Source of the DNA: Pyrinomonadaceae bacterium
GTDB lineage: Bacteria; Acidobacteriota; Blastocatellia; Pyrinomonadales; Pyrinomonadaceae
Length of the DNA: 64,000 bases
Reading direction: 5' to 3'
Assembly: GCA_019694355.1 (NCBI GenBank)
Contig: JAIBCB010000002.1
Span: 558,001-622,000 of the forward strand
Shown: piece by piece, positions 47,571-56,931 of the stretch
Numbering within the stretch: position 1 is the first letter of the stretch
Layout: the number at the start of each line of letters is the position of its first letter
Notes under the pieces: generated by a model
Database searches by the model: none
Told to the model about the DNA's origin: nothing
What the model saw: the letters and a program-made list of their open reading frames with translations, nothing else
Made by a program: the position numbers and the translations under genes

Positions 47571-48895
47571 TTCTTCAAACCAAGGTCGATCGCGGCCTTG
47601 AAACTTGCCTCGGAGAGATTCCCGATCCGCCGTCCATTTATAAAGATGGTCGGCGTTCCAGTTATATGCAATGCATCGCTGTCGGCAAGATCCTGTTTGA
47701 TCGCGGCAAGAGCTTTGTCCGAATTCATATCGGCCTCGAATTTCGCAGCATCGAGTCCAAGATCGGCGGCGTACTTCTTCAGGTTCGCGACATCGAGCTT
47801 GTCCTGATTCTTGTACAGGAGATCGATGTACTCGAAAAACTTGCCCTGCGCGTTCGCTGCCGACGCGGCACGGGCCGCAAGAAGCGAATTGTCGTGGATC
47901 GATTCAAGCGGAAGGTTACGTACGACGAACCGGACCTTTCCGGGGAACGCTGCCATTGCCGCTTTGAGGATCGGATGGACCGCCGAGCAAGTCGGGCATT
48001 GAAAATCACTGAACATTATGACGGTCACCGGAGCCGTTGCCGGCCCTTCGGCAGGGCCGTCGCCGACCGAGACAGATTCGACGGGCGGTCGCGGATCTTT
48101 GAACTGCAATATGACGCCGTACTTGGTGGTGAGGCGCTTTCCGAACTCGGCGTTAAGGCGTGCGTGTTCCTCGTCGCTAAAATCTACCATCTTATTGGTG
48201 ATCTCACGGGCGATGATCGTGCTTGCCTCGACGCCAGTTGCCTTTGCCTCGTCCGCAACAAGCGTGTTGAAGATGACCGTATCCAGATCGTTCAAGATGT
48301 CGTCAGCGAGCTTCGCAGCAAATTCATAAAGATCATACTCGGTGAACTTGTCGAATTCCGCCCGCGTGATCTTTACGGTTCCCAACGTTGCAAGAACATC
48401 CGCGGGAGTCGGATTTGCTGCGTTCACGTCCTTGACCGTCGCAACCTTGTATTTGGTTTGAAGATCGGTGATGAGCTTGACGACCGCGTCTTGCTGCTTC
48501 TTCCCGTTCAGCCAATCGATGATAGGCTGGCGTGCCTTTTCGAGCGAAACGTCGCCAAGAGCCTCTTTATTCGCATCGTAGGCAGCCTTTATCTCGGCTT
48601 CTGTCGGTGCCGGGATCGTGGGCTTCAGGTTTGCGAGCAAACGGCCGACCGTGATGCCCTTTGCGGCAGCTTCGATCGAAAGCGCACGAGTAGCGATCAA
48701 TTCGCTTAGCAGGCTTGAGCGGAATTTCTTCATTGATTCCGGAGCCGCCGCGACCTCGGCCTGAACTTCCGGGGAAAGGTCGGCCACCGTGAACTTATGC
48801 CCTTTTGCCGTGGCGAGGACATCTGTCGGTTTCTGTGCCGGCACCGCAGCGGCCGCAAAAAGCAGGATCGAGAATAAAATTGCAAGTTTCGTCAT
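47567..48895 (-). CDS. DsbA-like thioredoxin-fold protein with SurA-like N-domain
   Basis: A 442-residue exported protein. The signal peptide is about 1-20 (ILFSILLFAAAAVPAQ). Residues 30-255 form two related helical blocks (LLSELIATRALSIEAAAKG and the later LADDILNDLDTVIFNTLVAD) like the SurA/parvulin N-terminal fold. A C-terminal DsbA/thioredoxin_4 domain has the redox motif CPTC in SDFQCPTCSAVHP and the cis-Pro loop ITGTPTIFING. It may oxidise or hold periplasmic clients. The ATG at 48895 is chosen; the open frame upstream lacks family resemblance. It heads the four-gene operon and is divergent from mpg. Confidence 0.87.
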   Translation of the reverse strand: MTKLAILFSILLFAAAAVPAQKPTDVLATAKGHKFTVADLSPEVQAEVAAAPESMKKFRSSLLSELIATRALSIEAAAKGITVGRLLANLKPTIPAPTEAEIKAAYDANKEALGDVSLEKARQPIIDWLNGKKQQDAVVKLITDLQTKYKVATVKDVNAANPTPADVLATLGTVKITRAEFDKFTEYDLYEFAAKLADDILNDLDTVIFNTLVADEAKATGVEASTIIAREITNKMVDFSDEEHARLNAEFGKRLTTKYGVILQFKDPRPPVESVSVGDGPAEGPATAPVTVIMFSDFQCPTCSAVHPILKAAMAAFPGKVRFVVRNLPLESIHDNSLLAARAASAANAQGKFFEYIDLLYKNQDKLDVANLKKYAADLGLDAAKFEADMNSDKALAAIKQDLADSDALHITGTPTIFINGRRIGNLSEASFKAAIDLGLKK

Positions 48896-48966
48896 TTCAA
48901 TGTCCAACGTAGTACGCTTGAATCTTAGCAAACCTTTCGACTCTACTCGAACGCTTTGGGTTGTAT

Positions 48967-49560
48967 ATGCTGCTTCCGAGAAAATTCTACGCACGCGAAG
49001 ATACCGCAAAGATAGCACGCGAACTGCTCGGCAAGCTGCTTGTGGTCTCATCGCCCGAAGGCCGCGTTTCAGGGATGATCGTTGAAACGGAAGCGTACTT
49101 GGGTGCGATCGACCGTGCCGCCCACAGCTACGGCGGCCGACGGACGACGCGTAATGAAGTTATGTACGGCGAACCCGGTTTCGCCTATGTTTTCTTCGTT
49201 TATGGGATGTATAACCAATTCAACTGCGTTACAGGTGCTGTGGGCACGCCGCATGCGATCTTGATCCGTGCGGTCGAACCTGTCGAGGGCGTCGAACTTA
49301 TGCAGAAGCGTCGTCCGAAAGCAAGAAAGCCGGCCGACCTCACGTCCGGGCCCGGGAAACTCTGCATCGCGATGGGGATCGACCGGTCGTTCAACGGCGA
49401 AGATCTGGCCGGAAGCATAGTATTTATCGAGAAATACCGCACCGTTCCTGCCGCAAGCATCACCTGCGGAAAACGCATCGGCATCGACTACGCCGGCGAG
49501 GACGCCAACCTGCCCCTGCGGTTCTGGGTCGCTGGGAATGCGTTCGTCAGTCGGAAATAG
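48967..49560 (+). CDS. mpg: DNA-3-methyladenine glycosylase (AAG/Mpg type)
   Basis: A 197-residue base-excision repair enzyme that removes 3-methyladenine and other alkylated purines. It has the catalytic glutamate E42 in VETEAYLG, HSYGGRRTTRNEVMYGEPGFAYVF, the intercalating-tyrosine strand VYGMYNQFNCVTG, and RAVEPVEG near the middle. It is full length. The start is ATG 48967 (MLLPRKFYARED), preferred to TTG 48961. It is divergent from the DsbA-like operon across 71 bases. Confidence 0.95.
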   Translation: MLLPRKFYAREDTAKIARELLGKLLVVSSPEGRVSGMIVETEAYLGAIDRAAHSYGGRRTTRNEVMYGEPGFAYVFFVYGMYNQFNCVTGAVGTPHAILIRAVEPVEGVELMQKRRPKARKPADLTSGPGKLCIAMGIDRSFNGEDLAGSIVFIEKYRTVPAASITCGKRIGIDYAGEDANLPLRFWVAGNAFVSRK

Positions 49561-49566
49561 AGAAGG

Positions 49567-50877
49567 TCAGCTCAGCCTTTTCGTGGGCTTGTCGTCATAG
49601 TAGAGGATCTCGCGGGTCGTCACCTCACTGTATTTTGAGCGATTCATTCTTCTTTTGATCGAAGGAGAGACGACGTTCTCCGTCCGCTTCACCCAATTTC
49701 CGGTTTCATCGAAAACGTAGGTATAGGCGAAGTGCTGAAACACTTGTCCGCTCGCCATGAAGATCTTTCGGTCGACGACGTTTCCGCGTTCGTCCAGCTT
49801 TTCCTCGACATCGGACCCGAACGTCCCATCTGCACCGGAGAGTCTCCTTCTTCGGACATTGCCGGTGAAGGTGACGGTCTCGATCGTTACGATACTTCCT
49901 TCGACAGAATATCGCGTCCTCTTGATTACGCGGCCGATCCGGTCGAGCTCAAGGTCGTAGATCGTGCCGTAGCGTGAGGTGTGCTCCGGGTCATAAAGAA
50001 TGCCGCCTACGACGTCCTCACGGTCGAACATAGCTATTCGTTCGCCCGGAGCATAATGGACTGCTGACTGAAAATCGACCCTTCGGCCTTCTAGCCATCC
50101 CCAGGTCGTGATCAACTCGGCATAGCCGTCATTGTAACGAATCTGACTCGCGCGAAAGCCGGTCCGGTCATAGCTCGTCTCTGTTTCAATCACAGGCCGG
50201 TGTTGTTCCGACGGCTTCGTAACATCCTTCACGCGTCGCACTGGGCCGATCAGGCCATCCGCGGCCGCATCACTCATTGGGAGATGCTCGGGCGGTTCTT
50301 GGTCCAGTTTTGGCGGCATCGATTGCTGGATCGATGCTATGTTCCGCTCTTCCCTGGTCAATAGCCGGAAGGAATCGAAGATGGCGGTGGCCCGCTTATT
50401 GTCTTCGCCGGGGACGAGGCGATAATCGAGCATGACCAGTTGATCATCCTCGGCAAAAACTCGTGCGAGTGTTCGCTGCTGCCCCGTACATTCGACCTGA
50501 TAGCCCTTGAACGTATTGAGTGACCACGGTTTTCTTTGGCACGGAGCAGAAGCCTGGGAAATACTCTCGACGTACACGTCTATCCATTCATTCATGACCG
50601 CCGCGGAGATCTGACGAAGCGATAGGCCGCCGGTCTTGAAGTTCGAAAAGACCATCAAACGCATCTTGAGGTTCGGCCGGTTCCAGATCACCACGGCTCC
50701 GATCATTTTGGTTGACCGAAGAGGCTGGGACCCATTGAGGCGCGCCGTGGGCTCGGACCCGACATCCAAGGCTACGCCGGTAAAACCGTTACGGTACTCT
50801 TGCGCCGCGGCAGCGATCGAAAGAAAACCACCGCGATCAGGATGGCGGCGAAACGCGCTATATGTTCTGTCAGCCAT
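49567..50877 (-). CDS. Unknown secreted protein, probably frameshifted near its start
   Basis: A 436-residue frame that I do not recognise. The body has strand-rich segments with YD-like patterns (YDRTGFRASQIRYNDG, YDLELDRIGRVIKRTRYS, LDERGNVVDRKIF), so it may form a beta-sheet repeat. Its own N-terminus reads MADRTYSAFRRHPDRGG, which is not an export signal. The next frame upstream encodes MFLTWLTEHIARFAAILIAV, starting at 50888, and joins the body smoothly at SIAAAAQEYRNG if one base is added to the AAAA run at 50824-50827. A real signal peptide is therefore likely split by a 1-nt deletion or an assembly error. Mature start after AAA-AQE is plausible. Confidence 0.65.
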   Translation of the reverse strand: MADRTYSAFRRHPDRGGFLSIAAAAQEYRNGFTGVALDVGSEPTARLNGSQPLRSTKMIGAVVIWNRPNLKMRLMVFSNFKTGGLSLRQISAAVMNEWIDVYVESISQASAPCQRKPWSLNTFKGYQVECTGQQRTLARVFAEDDQLVMLDYRLVPGEDNKRATAIFDSFRLLTREERNIASIQQSMPPKLDQEPPEHLPMSDAAADGLIGPVRRVKDVTKPSEQHRPVIETETSYDRTGFRASQIRYNDGYAELITTWGWLEGRRVDFQSAVHYAPGERIAMFDREDVVGGILYDPEHTSRYGTIYDLELDRIGRVIKRTRYSVEGSIVTIETVTFTGNVRRRRLSGADGTFGSDVEEKLDERGNVVDRKIFMASGQVFQHFAYTYVFDETGNWVKRTENVVSPSIKRRMNRSKYSEVTTREILYYDDKPTKRLS

Positions 50878-51004
50878 GTGAGAAACATATTGAAAGGCAC
50901 TGGCATTCTAGCACATTCGAGGTACTTGGCCGCGATCTACGGCCAGTACAAACACGTGTCCCGCAAATTCAATTTCGGCACGAAAACTGCTATTTTATAC
51001 CTTT

Positions 51005-52165
51005 ATGACCCAACCAAAGATGACAAAAGTAAGACCTGATATTCGTGCGATCACGCGGCTCGTTCCGAAGAGCGGCAACCTTGTTCAGGGGCAATCTGAA
51101 CTGCCGATAGACCCGACGCTTGCTAAAGAGGCGGCAGAGATAATCGCTGCAAGCCAGAATCATTACGGGCCGAGCGAAGGCGATGCGAACTTGCGTACCG
51201 CGATCGAGCAGAAGATCGGAAAATACAACAATGTTGACCTCAGCGCCGAAACAAAACCGTTTGAGATCATGGTCACGAACGGCGGTACCGGGGCACTGAT
51301 CGGGATCGCACAGAGTTATCTGCGAGACAAGGCCGCATTGGTCTTTGAGCCGTACTATCCGTACCATCGCCGCATTCTTGAGGATTTCGGGGCGAAGACG
51401 GAAACTTTTGAGCTCGATGAGAATTTGAAGTTCGATAAAGGCGAGTTGCTTGCTCTTTGCAAACAGTTGAAGGACCGCCGCGAATTTCCGCTCAAGGCGA
51501 TCATCGTCTGTTCGCCGGCAAACCCGAGCGGTAAGGTGATGTCAGAAGGCGAGCTTCAAGATATTGCCGATGTTGCAAAAGAACTTGACCTGCTCGTCGT
51601 CTCGGACGAGGTTTATGAGCATTACGTTACGGGCGAGAATCCGCATGTCTCGATCGCGAGCCTGCCGGAAATGTATGACAGGACGATCACGGTAAATTCA
51701 TTTTCGAAGTCGTGGAATATCTCTGGTTGGCGGCTCGGTTATGCTTACGGAAAAGGCGAGCTTCTCGCCCCGGTCAACGCCGCAGCGAACGTGATCTATG
51801 TTTGTCCCGCGACGCCGCTCCAGGCCGCTCTCGGAAAGGTTTTGATGGACGATCCGGGATATTATCCGAGGCTTCGAGACACTTTTGACGCCAAAAGACA
51901 GGGGTTCGGTAAAGGCCTTGAGGAGCTGGGATTCAAGATCTATGATTCAGGGTCGGCGTTCTATCTATGGGCGCGAATTCCGGAAGGCAACGCAGACGCG
52001 ATCGCGTTCAACGAAATGCTGATGCGAGATGCAGGCGTCGGAATGACGCCCGGTTCTGCGTTCGCAGATTCGGATCGATGGGATGCTCACGTCCGCATTT
52101 GTATTGCCCGCGAAGACGACATCTTGGCCGGCGCAATGGAGAAACTTCGCAGCGTTCTTGCCTAA
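51005..52165 (+). CDS. Pyridoxal-phosphate aminotransferase, class I/II
   Basis: A 386-residue fold-type I aminotransferase. The PLP-binding lysine lies in NSFSKSWNISGWRLGY. SPANPSGKVMSEGEL, SDEVYEHYV and the C-terminal substrate Arg (HVRICIAREDD) are typical of the aspartate/aromatic group. The glycine-rich VTNGGTGALIGIAQSY replaces the usual GSTGA. Exact substrate is undefined. A short AT-rich stretch with TATTTTATAC upstream may be its promoter. The S46 peptidase gene follows after 15 bases and is likely co-transcribed. Confidence 0.93.
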   Translation: MTQPKMTKVRPDIRAITRLVPKSGNLVQGQSELPIDPTLAKEAAEIIAASQNHYGPSEGDANLRTAIEQKIGKYNNVDLSAETKPFEIMVTNGGTGALIGIAQSYLRDKAALVFEPYYPYHRRILEDFGAKTETFELDENLKFDKGELLALCKQLKDRREFPLKAIIVCSPANPSGKVMSEGELQDIADVAKELDLLVVSDEVYEHYVTGENPHVSIASLPEMYDRTITVNSFSKSWNISGWRLGYAYGKGELLAPVNAAANVIYVCPATPLQAALGKVLMDDPGYYPRLRDTFDAKRQGFGKGLEELGFKIYDSGSAFYLWARIPEGNADAIAFNEMLMRDAGVGMTPGSAFADSDRWDAHVRICIAREDDILAGAMEKLRSVLA

Positions 52166-52180
52166 TTTTTCGAGGAAAGT

Positions 52181-54229
52181 ATGAAACACCTTCTGATCGT
52201 TCTCTTCATTTTCAGCCTTGTCGCATTGCCGCCCGCTTTGCTTGCGGACGAGGGAATGTGGACCTTTGACAATCCGCCGCTCAAGCAGTGGAAGGAGCGA
52301 TACAACTTTGTACCGCCGGCAGGTTGGCTCGATAAGGTCAGGCTTGCAAGCGTTCGTTTGAATGACGGCGGATCGTCGAGTTTCGTCTCGCCGAACGGAT
52401 TGATCATAACGAATCAACACGTCGCGAGCGGCCAACTTTCCAAGATGTCCACCAAGGAAAAGGACTACGTAAAAGATGGCTTTTACGCTCCGACACTTGC
52501 CGAAGAGGTCAAAGCCGCCGACCTCGAAGCAAATGTCTTGATGTCGTACGAGGATGTTTCTGCAAAGGTGCAGGCTGCGAACTCTAGCGAGCAGAAGAAG
52601 GCCGTGATGGCCGATATCGAGAAGGACTGTGCCGCGAAAACACAGCTGAAATGCGAGGTCATTTCCTTTTACAGCGGCGGTGAGTATTGGCTTTATCGCT
52701 TTAAGAAATACACCGATCTTCGCATTGTCTTTGCCCCGGAAGAGCAGATATCGTTCTTTGGCGGCGATTATGACAACTTTACTTATCCAAGATACGATCT
52801 CGATATTACGTTCCTGCGTGCTTACGAGAACGGCAAGCCTGCGGTGACACCGAACTACTTCAAGTTCTCGGAGACAGGGGCGGCCGACGGCGAGTTCATC
52901 GTAGTGCCGGGAAATCCAGGCTCGACCGCACGCCTTTCGACCGTTGCACAACTTGCGTACCAACGCGATGTCGGCAATCCGCTGCTTGAAGCGACGTGGA
53001 ATACGCGCCTTTCCGCGTATGAAACATATGGCAAGCAAAGTGCGGAACAATTCCGGCAAGCTCATTCGGGCATCCGCTCGCTTCGTAATTCGCTGAAACG
53101 TCTCGCGGGACAAGAAGAAGGCTTGCTGAATCCGCGGCAGTTCGCAACGAAAGTTGCAGAGGAAAAAGACCTTCGCGACAAGCTTGCAGCCAAGCCTGAC
53201 CTTAACAAACTTTACGCACCGGCTTGGACCGATCTTGAAAAGGCCTATTCGCATCTGCCTGCAAAGGCACCACAGCTCGCATTCTCGACGATCTCGGTAT
53301 CTCGCCTGGGCTCGATAGCTTCACAGATCGTACGTTATACGGAGGAGACCGCAAAGCCGAACGACGAACGATATGACGAATACCGCGACAATCGCCTCGA
53401 TTCGCTAAAATTCAGCCTTTTGTCGAAAGCTCCGATCTATCCGGCGATGGAAGAGGCGACGCTTACCGCGTGGCTCACGAAGGCAAAGGAAGTGCTCGGT
53501 GTAAACGATCCGTTCATCAAGGCCGCGATCGGTGATGCGGAAGTTTCCGAGGTTGTCGGCCGTGCGGTGCGCGAGACAAAGCTGACCGATCCGGCCGCTC
53601 GAAAGGCTCTGCTCGATGGCGGTAAGGCCGCCGTTGCCGCATCAACTGATCCGATGATAACGCTTGCCCGTAGGATCGAGCCCGTTATTCGTGAACTCCG
53701 GGCATGGAACGAGGCTAATATTGCTTCGGTGGAGACGAGTGCCGGCGAAAGGATCTCAAAAGCTCGTTTTGCGGTCTATGGAAAGTCGATCCCGCCGGAC
53801 GCTAACTTCAATCTTCGCTTGAGTTACGGCCGTGTCAAAGGTTACGAAGAGGACACGACCCTTGTGCCGGATCACACCACGTTCTTTGGCCTTTATGACC
53901 GAGCTCTTAGCTTTCGAGAGATGTCGCCGTTCGATCTGCCGCAGCGTTACAAAGATATGAAGGGCAAATTTGATATGTCGGCAGCGCTGAATTTTGTTTA
54001 TACGGCGGACACGATCGGCGGCAATTCCGGCTCGCCCGTCATCAATGCCAAGGCCGAGTTCTGCGGGATTAATTTCGACAGCAACATCCAAAAGCTCTCG
54101 AATAAATATTGGTACGTAGAAGAAAATGAAGGCGGCCGCGCCGTCGGCGTCCACTCACAGGGGATCCTCGAAGCTCTCAGGCATATCTACGAGACGAAGG
54201 AACTTGTTGCCGAGCTGACCGCTAAATAG
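52181..54229 (+). CDS. S46 family dipeptidyl-peptidase (DPP7/DPP11-like)
   Basis: A 682-residue periplasmic peptidase that removes dipeptides from oligopeptides. Signal peptide is about 1-22 (VLFIFSLVALPPALLAD). The catalytic His is H80 in LIITNQHVASG, and the Ser is in IGGNSGSPVINA. Other family segments are FGGDYDNFTYPRYDLD and GINFDSNIQKLSNKY. The charge-recognition position near the C-terminus cannot be fixed by eye, so DPP7 (hydrophobic) or DPP11 (acidic) specificity stays open. The gene ends directly at the mpl start. Confidence 0.93.
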   Translation: MKHLLIVLFIFSLVALPPALLADEGMWTFDNPPLKQWKERYNFVPPAGWLDKVRLASVRLNDGGSSSFVSPNGLIITNQHVASGQLSKMSTKEKDYVKDGFYAPTLAEEVKAADLEANVLMSYEDVSAKVQAANSSEQKKAVMADIEKDCAAKTQLKCEVISFYSGGEYWLYRFKKYTDLRIVFAPEEQISFFGGDYDNFTYPRYDLDITFLRAYENGKPAVTPNYFKFSETGAADGEFIVVPGNPGSTARLSTVAQLAYQRDVGNPLLEATWNTRLSAYETYGKQSAEQFRQAHSGIRSLRNSLKRLAGQEEGLLNPRQFATKVAEEKDLRDKLAAKPDLNKLYAPAWTDLEKAYSHLPAKAPQLAFSTISVSRLGSIASQIVRYTEETAKPNDERYDEYRDNRLDSLKFSLLSKAPIYPAMEEATLTAWLTKAKEVLGVNDPFIKAAIGDAEVSEVVGRAVRETKLTDPAARKALLDGGKAAVAASTDPMITLARRIEPVIRELRAWNEANIASVETSAGERISKARFAVYGKSIPPDANFNLRLSYGRVKGYEEDTTLVPDHTTFFGLYDRALSFREMSPFDLPQRYKDMKGKFDMSAALNFVYTADTIGGNSGSPVINAKAEFCGINFDSNIQKLSNKYWYVEENEGGRAVGVHSQGILEALRHIYETKELVAELTAK

Positions 54230-55645
54230 ATGCACTATCATCTTATCGGAATTTGCGGTACGGCAATGGCGTCGCTTGCCGGAATGCTGCTTGCACGCGG
54301 GCATAAGGTCACGGGTTCGGATCAGAACGTCTATCCGCCGATGTCAACGCAGCTCGAAGCTCTGGGCATCGAGCTCATCAGTGGTTATCGTGCTGAGAAC
54401 ACAGAGGTCAATGCGGACATTACGATCGTCGGCAACGCGATCTCACGCGGTAATCCGGAGCTCGAGGCCGTTCTCGACCAGCGTCTGAAATACACGTCAC
54501 AGGCACAGGTCGTCCAAGACGAGTTCATTCGCGGCCGCCGTTCTCTAGTTGTCGCAGGCACTCACGGAAAGACCACGACAACGAGCCTTGCGTCATGGAT
54601 CTGCGAGGCCGGAGGTTTGAACCCGAGCTTTCTTGTCGGCGGTATCGTTCAAAATTTCGGTGCAAGTTTTCGCGTTACGGATTCTGACTTTTTTGTGATC
54701 GAAGGCGACGAATACGACACGGCGTATTTTGACAAAAAGCCGAAGTTCATGCACTACCTGCCGGAGATCGCGATAGTCAACAACATCGAGTTCGATCATG
54801 CCGATATCTACGACGACATCGACGACATCAAGTGGGAATTCTCGCGTCTGATGAACCTCGTGCCGGGCAGCGGCCGCCTGATCGCCGGTGTCGATTCGCC
54901 GATCGTCGGTGAGGTGCTTGCCGAGATGGACGGCAAACTTTTTACGCAGGTCGAAACCTTTGGCCTTTCAGATGCGGCGAAATGGCAGGCTCGTTATATT
55001 GATTTTTCAGGCGACAAGACACGCTTTACTGTCTTTCGCGAGGGTCATGCCTTCGGCGAATTCGAAACCTCTCTGCTCGGCGAATTTAACGTCCGCAATT
55101 GCCTCGCGGTCATCATTGCTGCGAATGCTTGGGGCATTTCGAACGAAAAGATCCAACACGGCCTCGACAGTTTTACATCCGTGAAGCGACGAATGGAGGT
55201 CCGTGGTGTCGAACGCGGTGTTACCGTGATCGACGATTTTGCTCATCATCCGACGGCCGTCGAGGAGACGCTCAAAGCCCTCAGAATGAAATATCCCGAG
55301 AACCGCCTCGTCGCTGTCTTCGAACCAAGAACGTGGTCGTCGCGTCTTGCGACCTTTCAGGAGCCATATTCGAAGGCCTTCGGATACGCTGACCGCGTTA
55401 TCATTGCGGGTGTTTACAACACTTCAAAAGCGAGCGAGCTTGGAAAGGTTCTGGATGTGAACGAACTTGTTGAAGATCTGAATATGCGCGGCAAAAAGGC
55501 GGAAAGTTTTCCGGACGCTGATTCTATCATCGAGCATCTCGTGGCCGACCTCAAAGAGAATGATGTCGTCGCAATTATGTCGAACGGGGCCTTCGGCGGC
55601 ATCCACGGAAAGATGCTTGATCAGTTACGGAAGATGACCACCTAA
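54230..55645 (+). CDS. mpl: UDP-N-acetylmuramate:L-Ala-gamma-D-Glu-mDAP ligase
   Basis: Mpl reattaches the recycled tripeptide L-Ala-gamma-D-Glu-mDAP to UDP-MurNAc, so the cell recycles its peptidoglycan. It has 471 residues. It begins MHYHLIGICGTAMASLAGML, which separates it from MurC, and carries the ATP loop GTHGKTTTTSLASWI and DDFAHHPTAVEETL. It starts with no gap after the S46 peptidase stop. A DacB gene lies nearby at 56930-58567, so the neighbourhood has a cell-wall turnover theme. Confidence 0.95.
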   Translation: MHYHLIGICGTAMASLAGMLLARGHKVTGSDQNVYPPMSTQLEALGIELISGYRAENTEVNADITIVGNAISRGNPELEAVLDQRLKYTSQAQVVQDEFIRGRRSLVVAGTHGKTTTTSLASWICEAGGLNPSFLVGGIVQNFGASFRVTDSDFFVIEGDEYDTAYFDKKPKFMHYLPEIAIVNNIEFDHADIYDDIDDIKWEFSRLMNLVPGSGRLIAGVDSPIVGEVLAEMDGKLFTQVETFGLSDAAKWQARYIDFSGDKTRFTVFREGHAFGEFETSLLGEFNVRNCLAVIIAANAWGISNEKIQHGLDSFTSVKRRMEVRGVERGVTVIDDFAHHPTAVEETLKALRMKYPENRLVAVFEPRTWSSRLATFQEPYSKAFGYADRVIIAGVYNTSKASELGKVLDVNELVEDLNMRGKKAESFPDADSIIEHLVADLKENDVVAIMSNGAFGGIHGKMLDQLRKMTT

Positions 55646-55715
55646 TTTGAGAGCCTCATGATGGTTGGTGCAGAGTGGGTGAGGGGCGGTAACCCCTTAG
55701 GAGAAAGGGACTGGA

Positions 55716-56180
55716 ATGAAGCGGATAGTCTCGTCTAGTGCCACGGCATTCTACAAACGTGGCATCCCTATCATTCTTGTTGGGTTTCTTTGTCTCGGCC
55801 TTCTGGGTTCGGTCTCAAAGGGATCTGCTTCCATCTCGCAACTCGCGCTTGGTCTTGTTGTCTTTGGTTCAGTAGCCGCAGTCATTTTGTATCTCTGCCG
55901 GAGCCTAAAGGAGGTTTCGGTTGATGAGCAAGCTCTCTATATTTCAGATGGTAAGAGGGAAGAAAGGATCCCATTTGCCCAGGTCGAATCAGTCTCTCAA
56001 GGCGTTTGGCAAAGAGGTAGCTTTGAGACGGTCACCATCACCTTTAAGATCGAGACGATCTTTGGGCCAAAGATCTTCTTTATGCCCTCGTTTCGATTCG
56101 CAACTTTTACCGAGGATCCGATCGTCGGTGAATTGAATGGAATGATCATGAGCCGAACAAGAACAGACTTTTGGCCTTGA
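55716..56180 (+). CDS. Small membrane protein of unknown function
   Basis: A 154-residue protein. Two membrane segments are near the N-terminus (IPIILVGFLCLGLLGSV and LALGLVVFGSVAAVILYLC). The soluble C-terminal half is strand-rich, with a PH/bacterial-PH-like feel (LYISDGKREERIPFAQVESVSQG, ETVTITFKIETIFGPKIFF), but this is only an impression. No family is recognised. An 89-nt gap containing GGGGCGGTAA separates it from mpl. The gene stands alone before a long leader region. Confidence 0.72.
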   Translation: MKRIVSSSATAFYKRGIPIILVGFLCLGLLGSVSKGSASISQLALGLVVFGSVAAVILYLCRSLKEVSVDEQALYISDGKREERIPFAQVESVSQGVWQRGSFETVTITFKIETIFGPKIFFMPSFRFATFTEDPIVGELNGMIMSRTRTDFWP

Positions 56181-56521
56181 ACAGCCGATCTGATCAAACC
56201 ATCGTTCTTCTGCGGAATGGCAGATGTTTAAACCAAAAAAACATGCTTGCCAAAATTGAGGAAAAAGGGCATACTTCCTGTGTTTGCTCTCGTTTGATAT
56301 CGCGTTGATACGTCCGTCCCGCCAGGAAAGCGCGGTGCTTTTTCGGTTCGGTTTTGAGAGTTAGTCACTTGTATTGTTTTGAAGCGACCGGTCATATTAG
56401 CAGGAATTTCACGCACCGCACGAGGACAAAGCCCGACTGAACAGCATTTTGTGCTTCTTTTGCAGGCCCACCTACCGTCTTGCTTCAAACTTTCTCTAAT
56501 AATTTCGGAAATAGCTAACAC
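56181..56521. other. Leader/intergenic region upstream of RRM gene
   Basis: 341 bases with no gene. TTGTAT at 56369 and an AT-rich TCATAT about 17 bases later make a weak promoter candidate, giving a 5' leader of over 100 nt. The G/C-rich hairpin-prone block near 56315-56335 could be an older terminator. A long leader is typical of cold-regulated RNA-binding genes. Confidence 0.4.
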
Positions 56522-56854
56522 ATGGGAACTAAACTTTATGTCGGCAACTTGTCATTTCGTGTGACAAACGAGGATCTACAGGAACATTTCGCGGCCGCCG
56601 GTGCAGTTCAATCTGCCAACGTCGTTTTTGACCGCGAAACAGGACGCTCGCGCGGCTTTGGATTTGTTGAAATGGAATCAGATGATGCCGCAACAGCAGC
56701 CATTGCGCAGTTCAACGGACAGGAATACGACGGCCGGAATATGGTCGTCAACGAAGCTCGTCCGCGAGAAGACCGTCCGCGTGGAGGCGGAGGCGGTTAT
56801 GGCAGCGGAGGCGGCAGAGACCGCAATCGCGAGGATCGCGGCAACCGCTGGTAG
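56522..56854 (+). CDS. RNA-recognition-motif (RRM) RNA-binding protein
   Basis: A 110-residue protein with one RRM and a Gly/Arg-rich tail. RNP2 is LYVGNL and RNP1 is RGFGFVEM, with the aromatic residues that stack on RNA in place. The tail (about 82-110, PRGGGGGYGSGGGRDRNRED) resembles cyanobacterial and acidobacterial Rbp proteins, which are cold-inducible RNA chaperones or localisation factors. A long leader upstream and a strong terminator downstream make it a single-gene transcript. Confidence 0.95.
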   Translation: MGTKLYVGNLSFRVTNEDLQEHFAAAGAVQSANVVFDRETGRSRGFGFVEMESDDAATAAIAQFNGQEYDGRNMVVNEARPREDRPRGGGGGYGSGGGRDRNREDRGNRW

Positions 56855-56892
56855 GAAATAGCTGCTTCGGCAGAATTCGCTAAGAAGAACGG

Positions 56893-56931
56893 ATCGGGAG
56901 CCGATAAGCTCGGCTTCTCGATTCGTTTTTT
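56893..56931 (+). terminator. Rho-independent terminator after RRM gene
   Basis: ATCGGGAGCCGA (56893-56904) pairs with TCGGCTTCTCGAT (56910-56922) with one bulged T. It is followed by a run of six T at 56926-56931. Confidence 0.8.

Noticed and set aside
47666..48709. 347-residue plus-strand frame inside the DsbA-like gene
   Set aside because: Antisense to a gene with a clear CPTC motif and signal peptide; composition is Arg/Asp-rich shadow type.
51965..53254. 429-residue minus-strand frame under the aminotransferase and S46 genes
   Set aside because: It spans two verified genes on the other strand and lacks any family motif.
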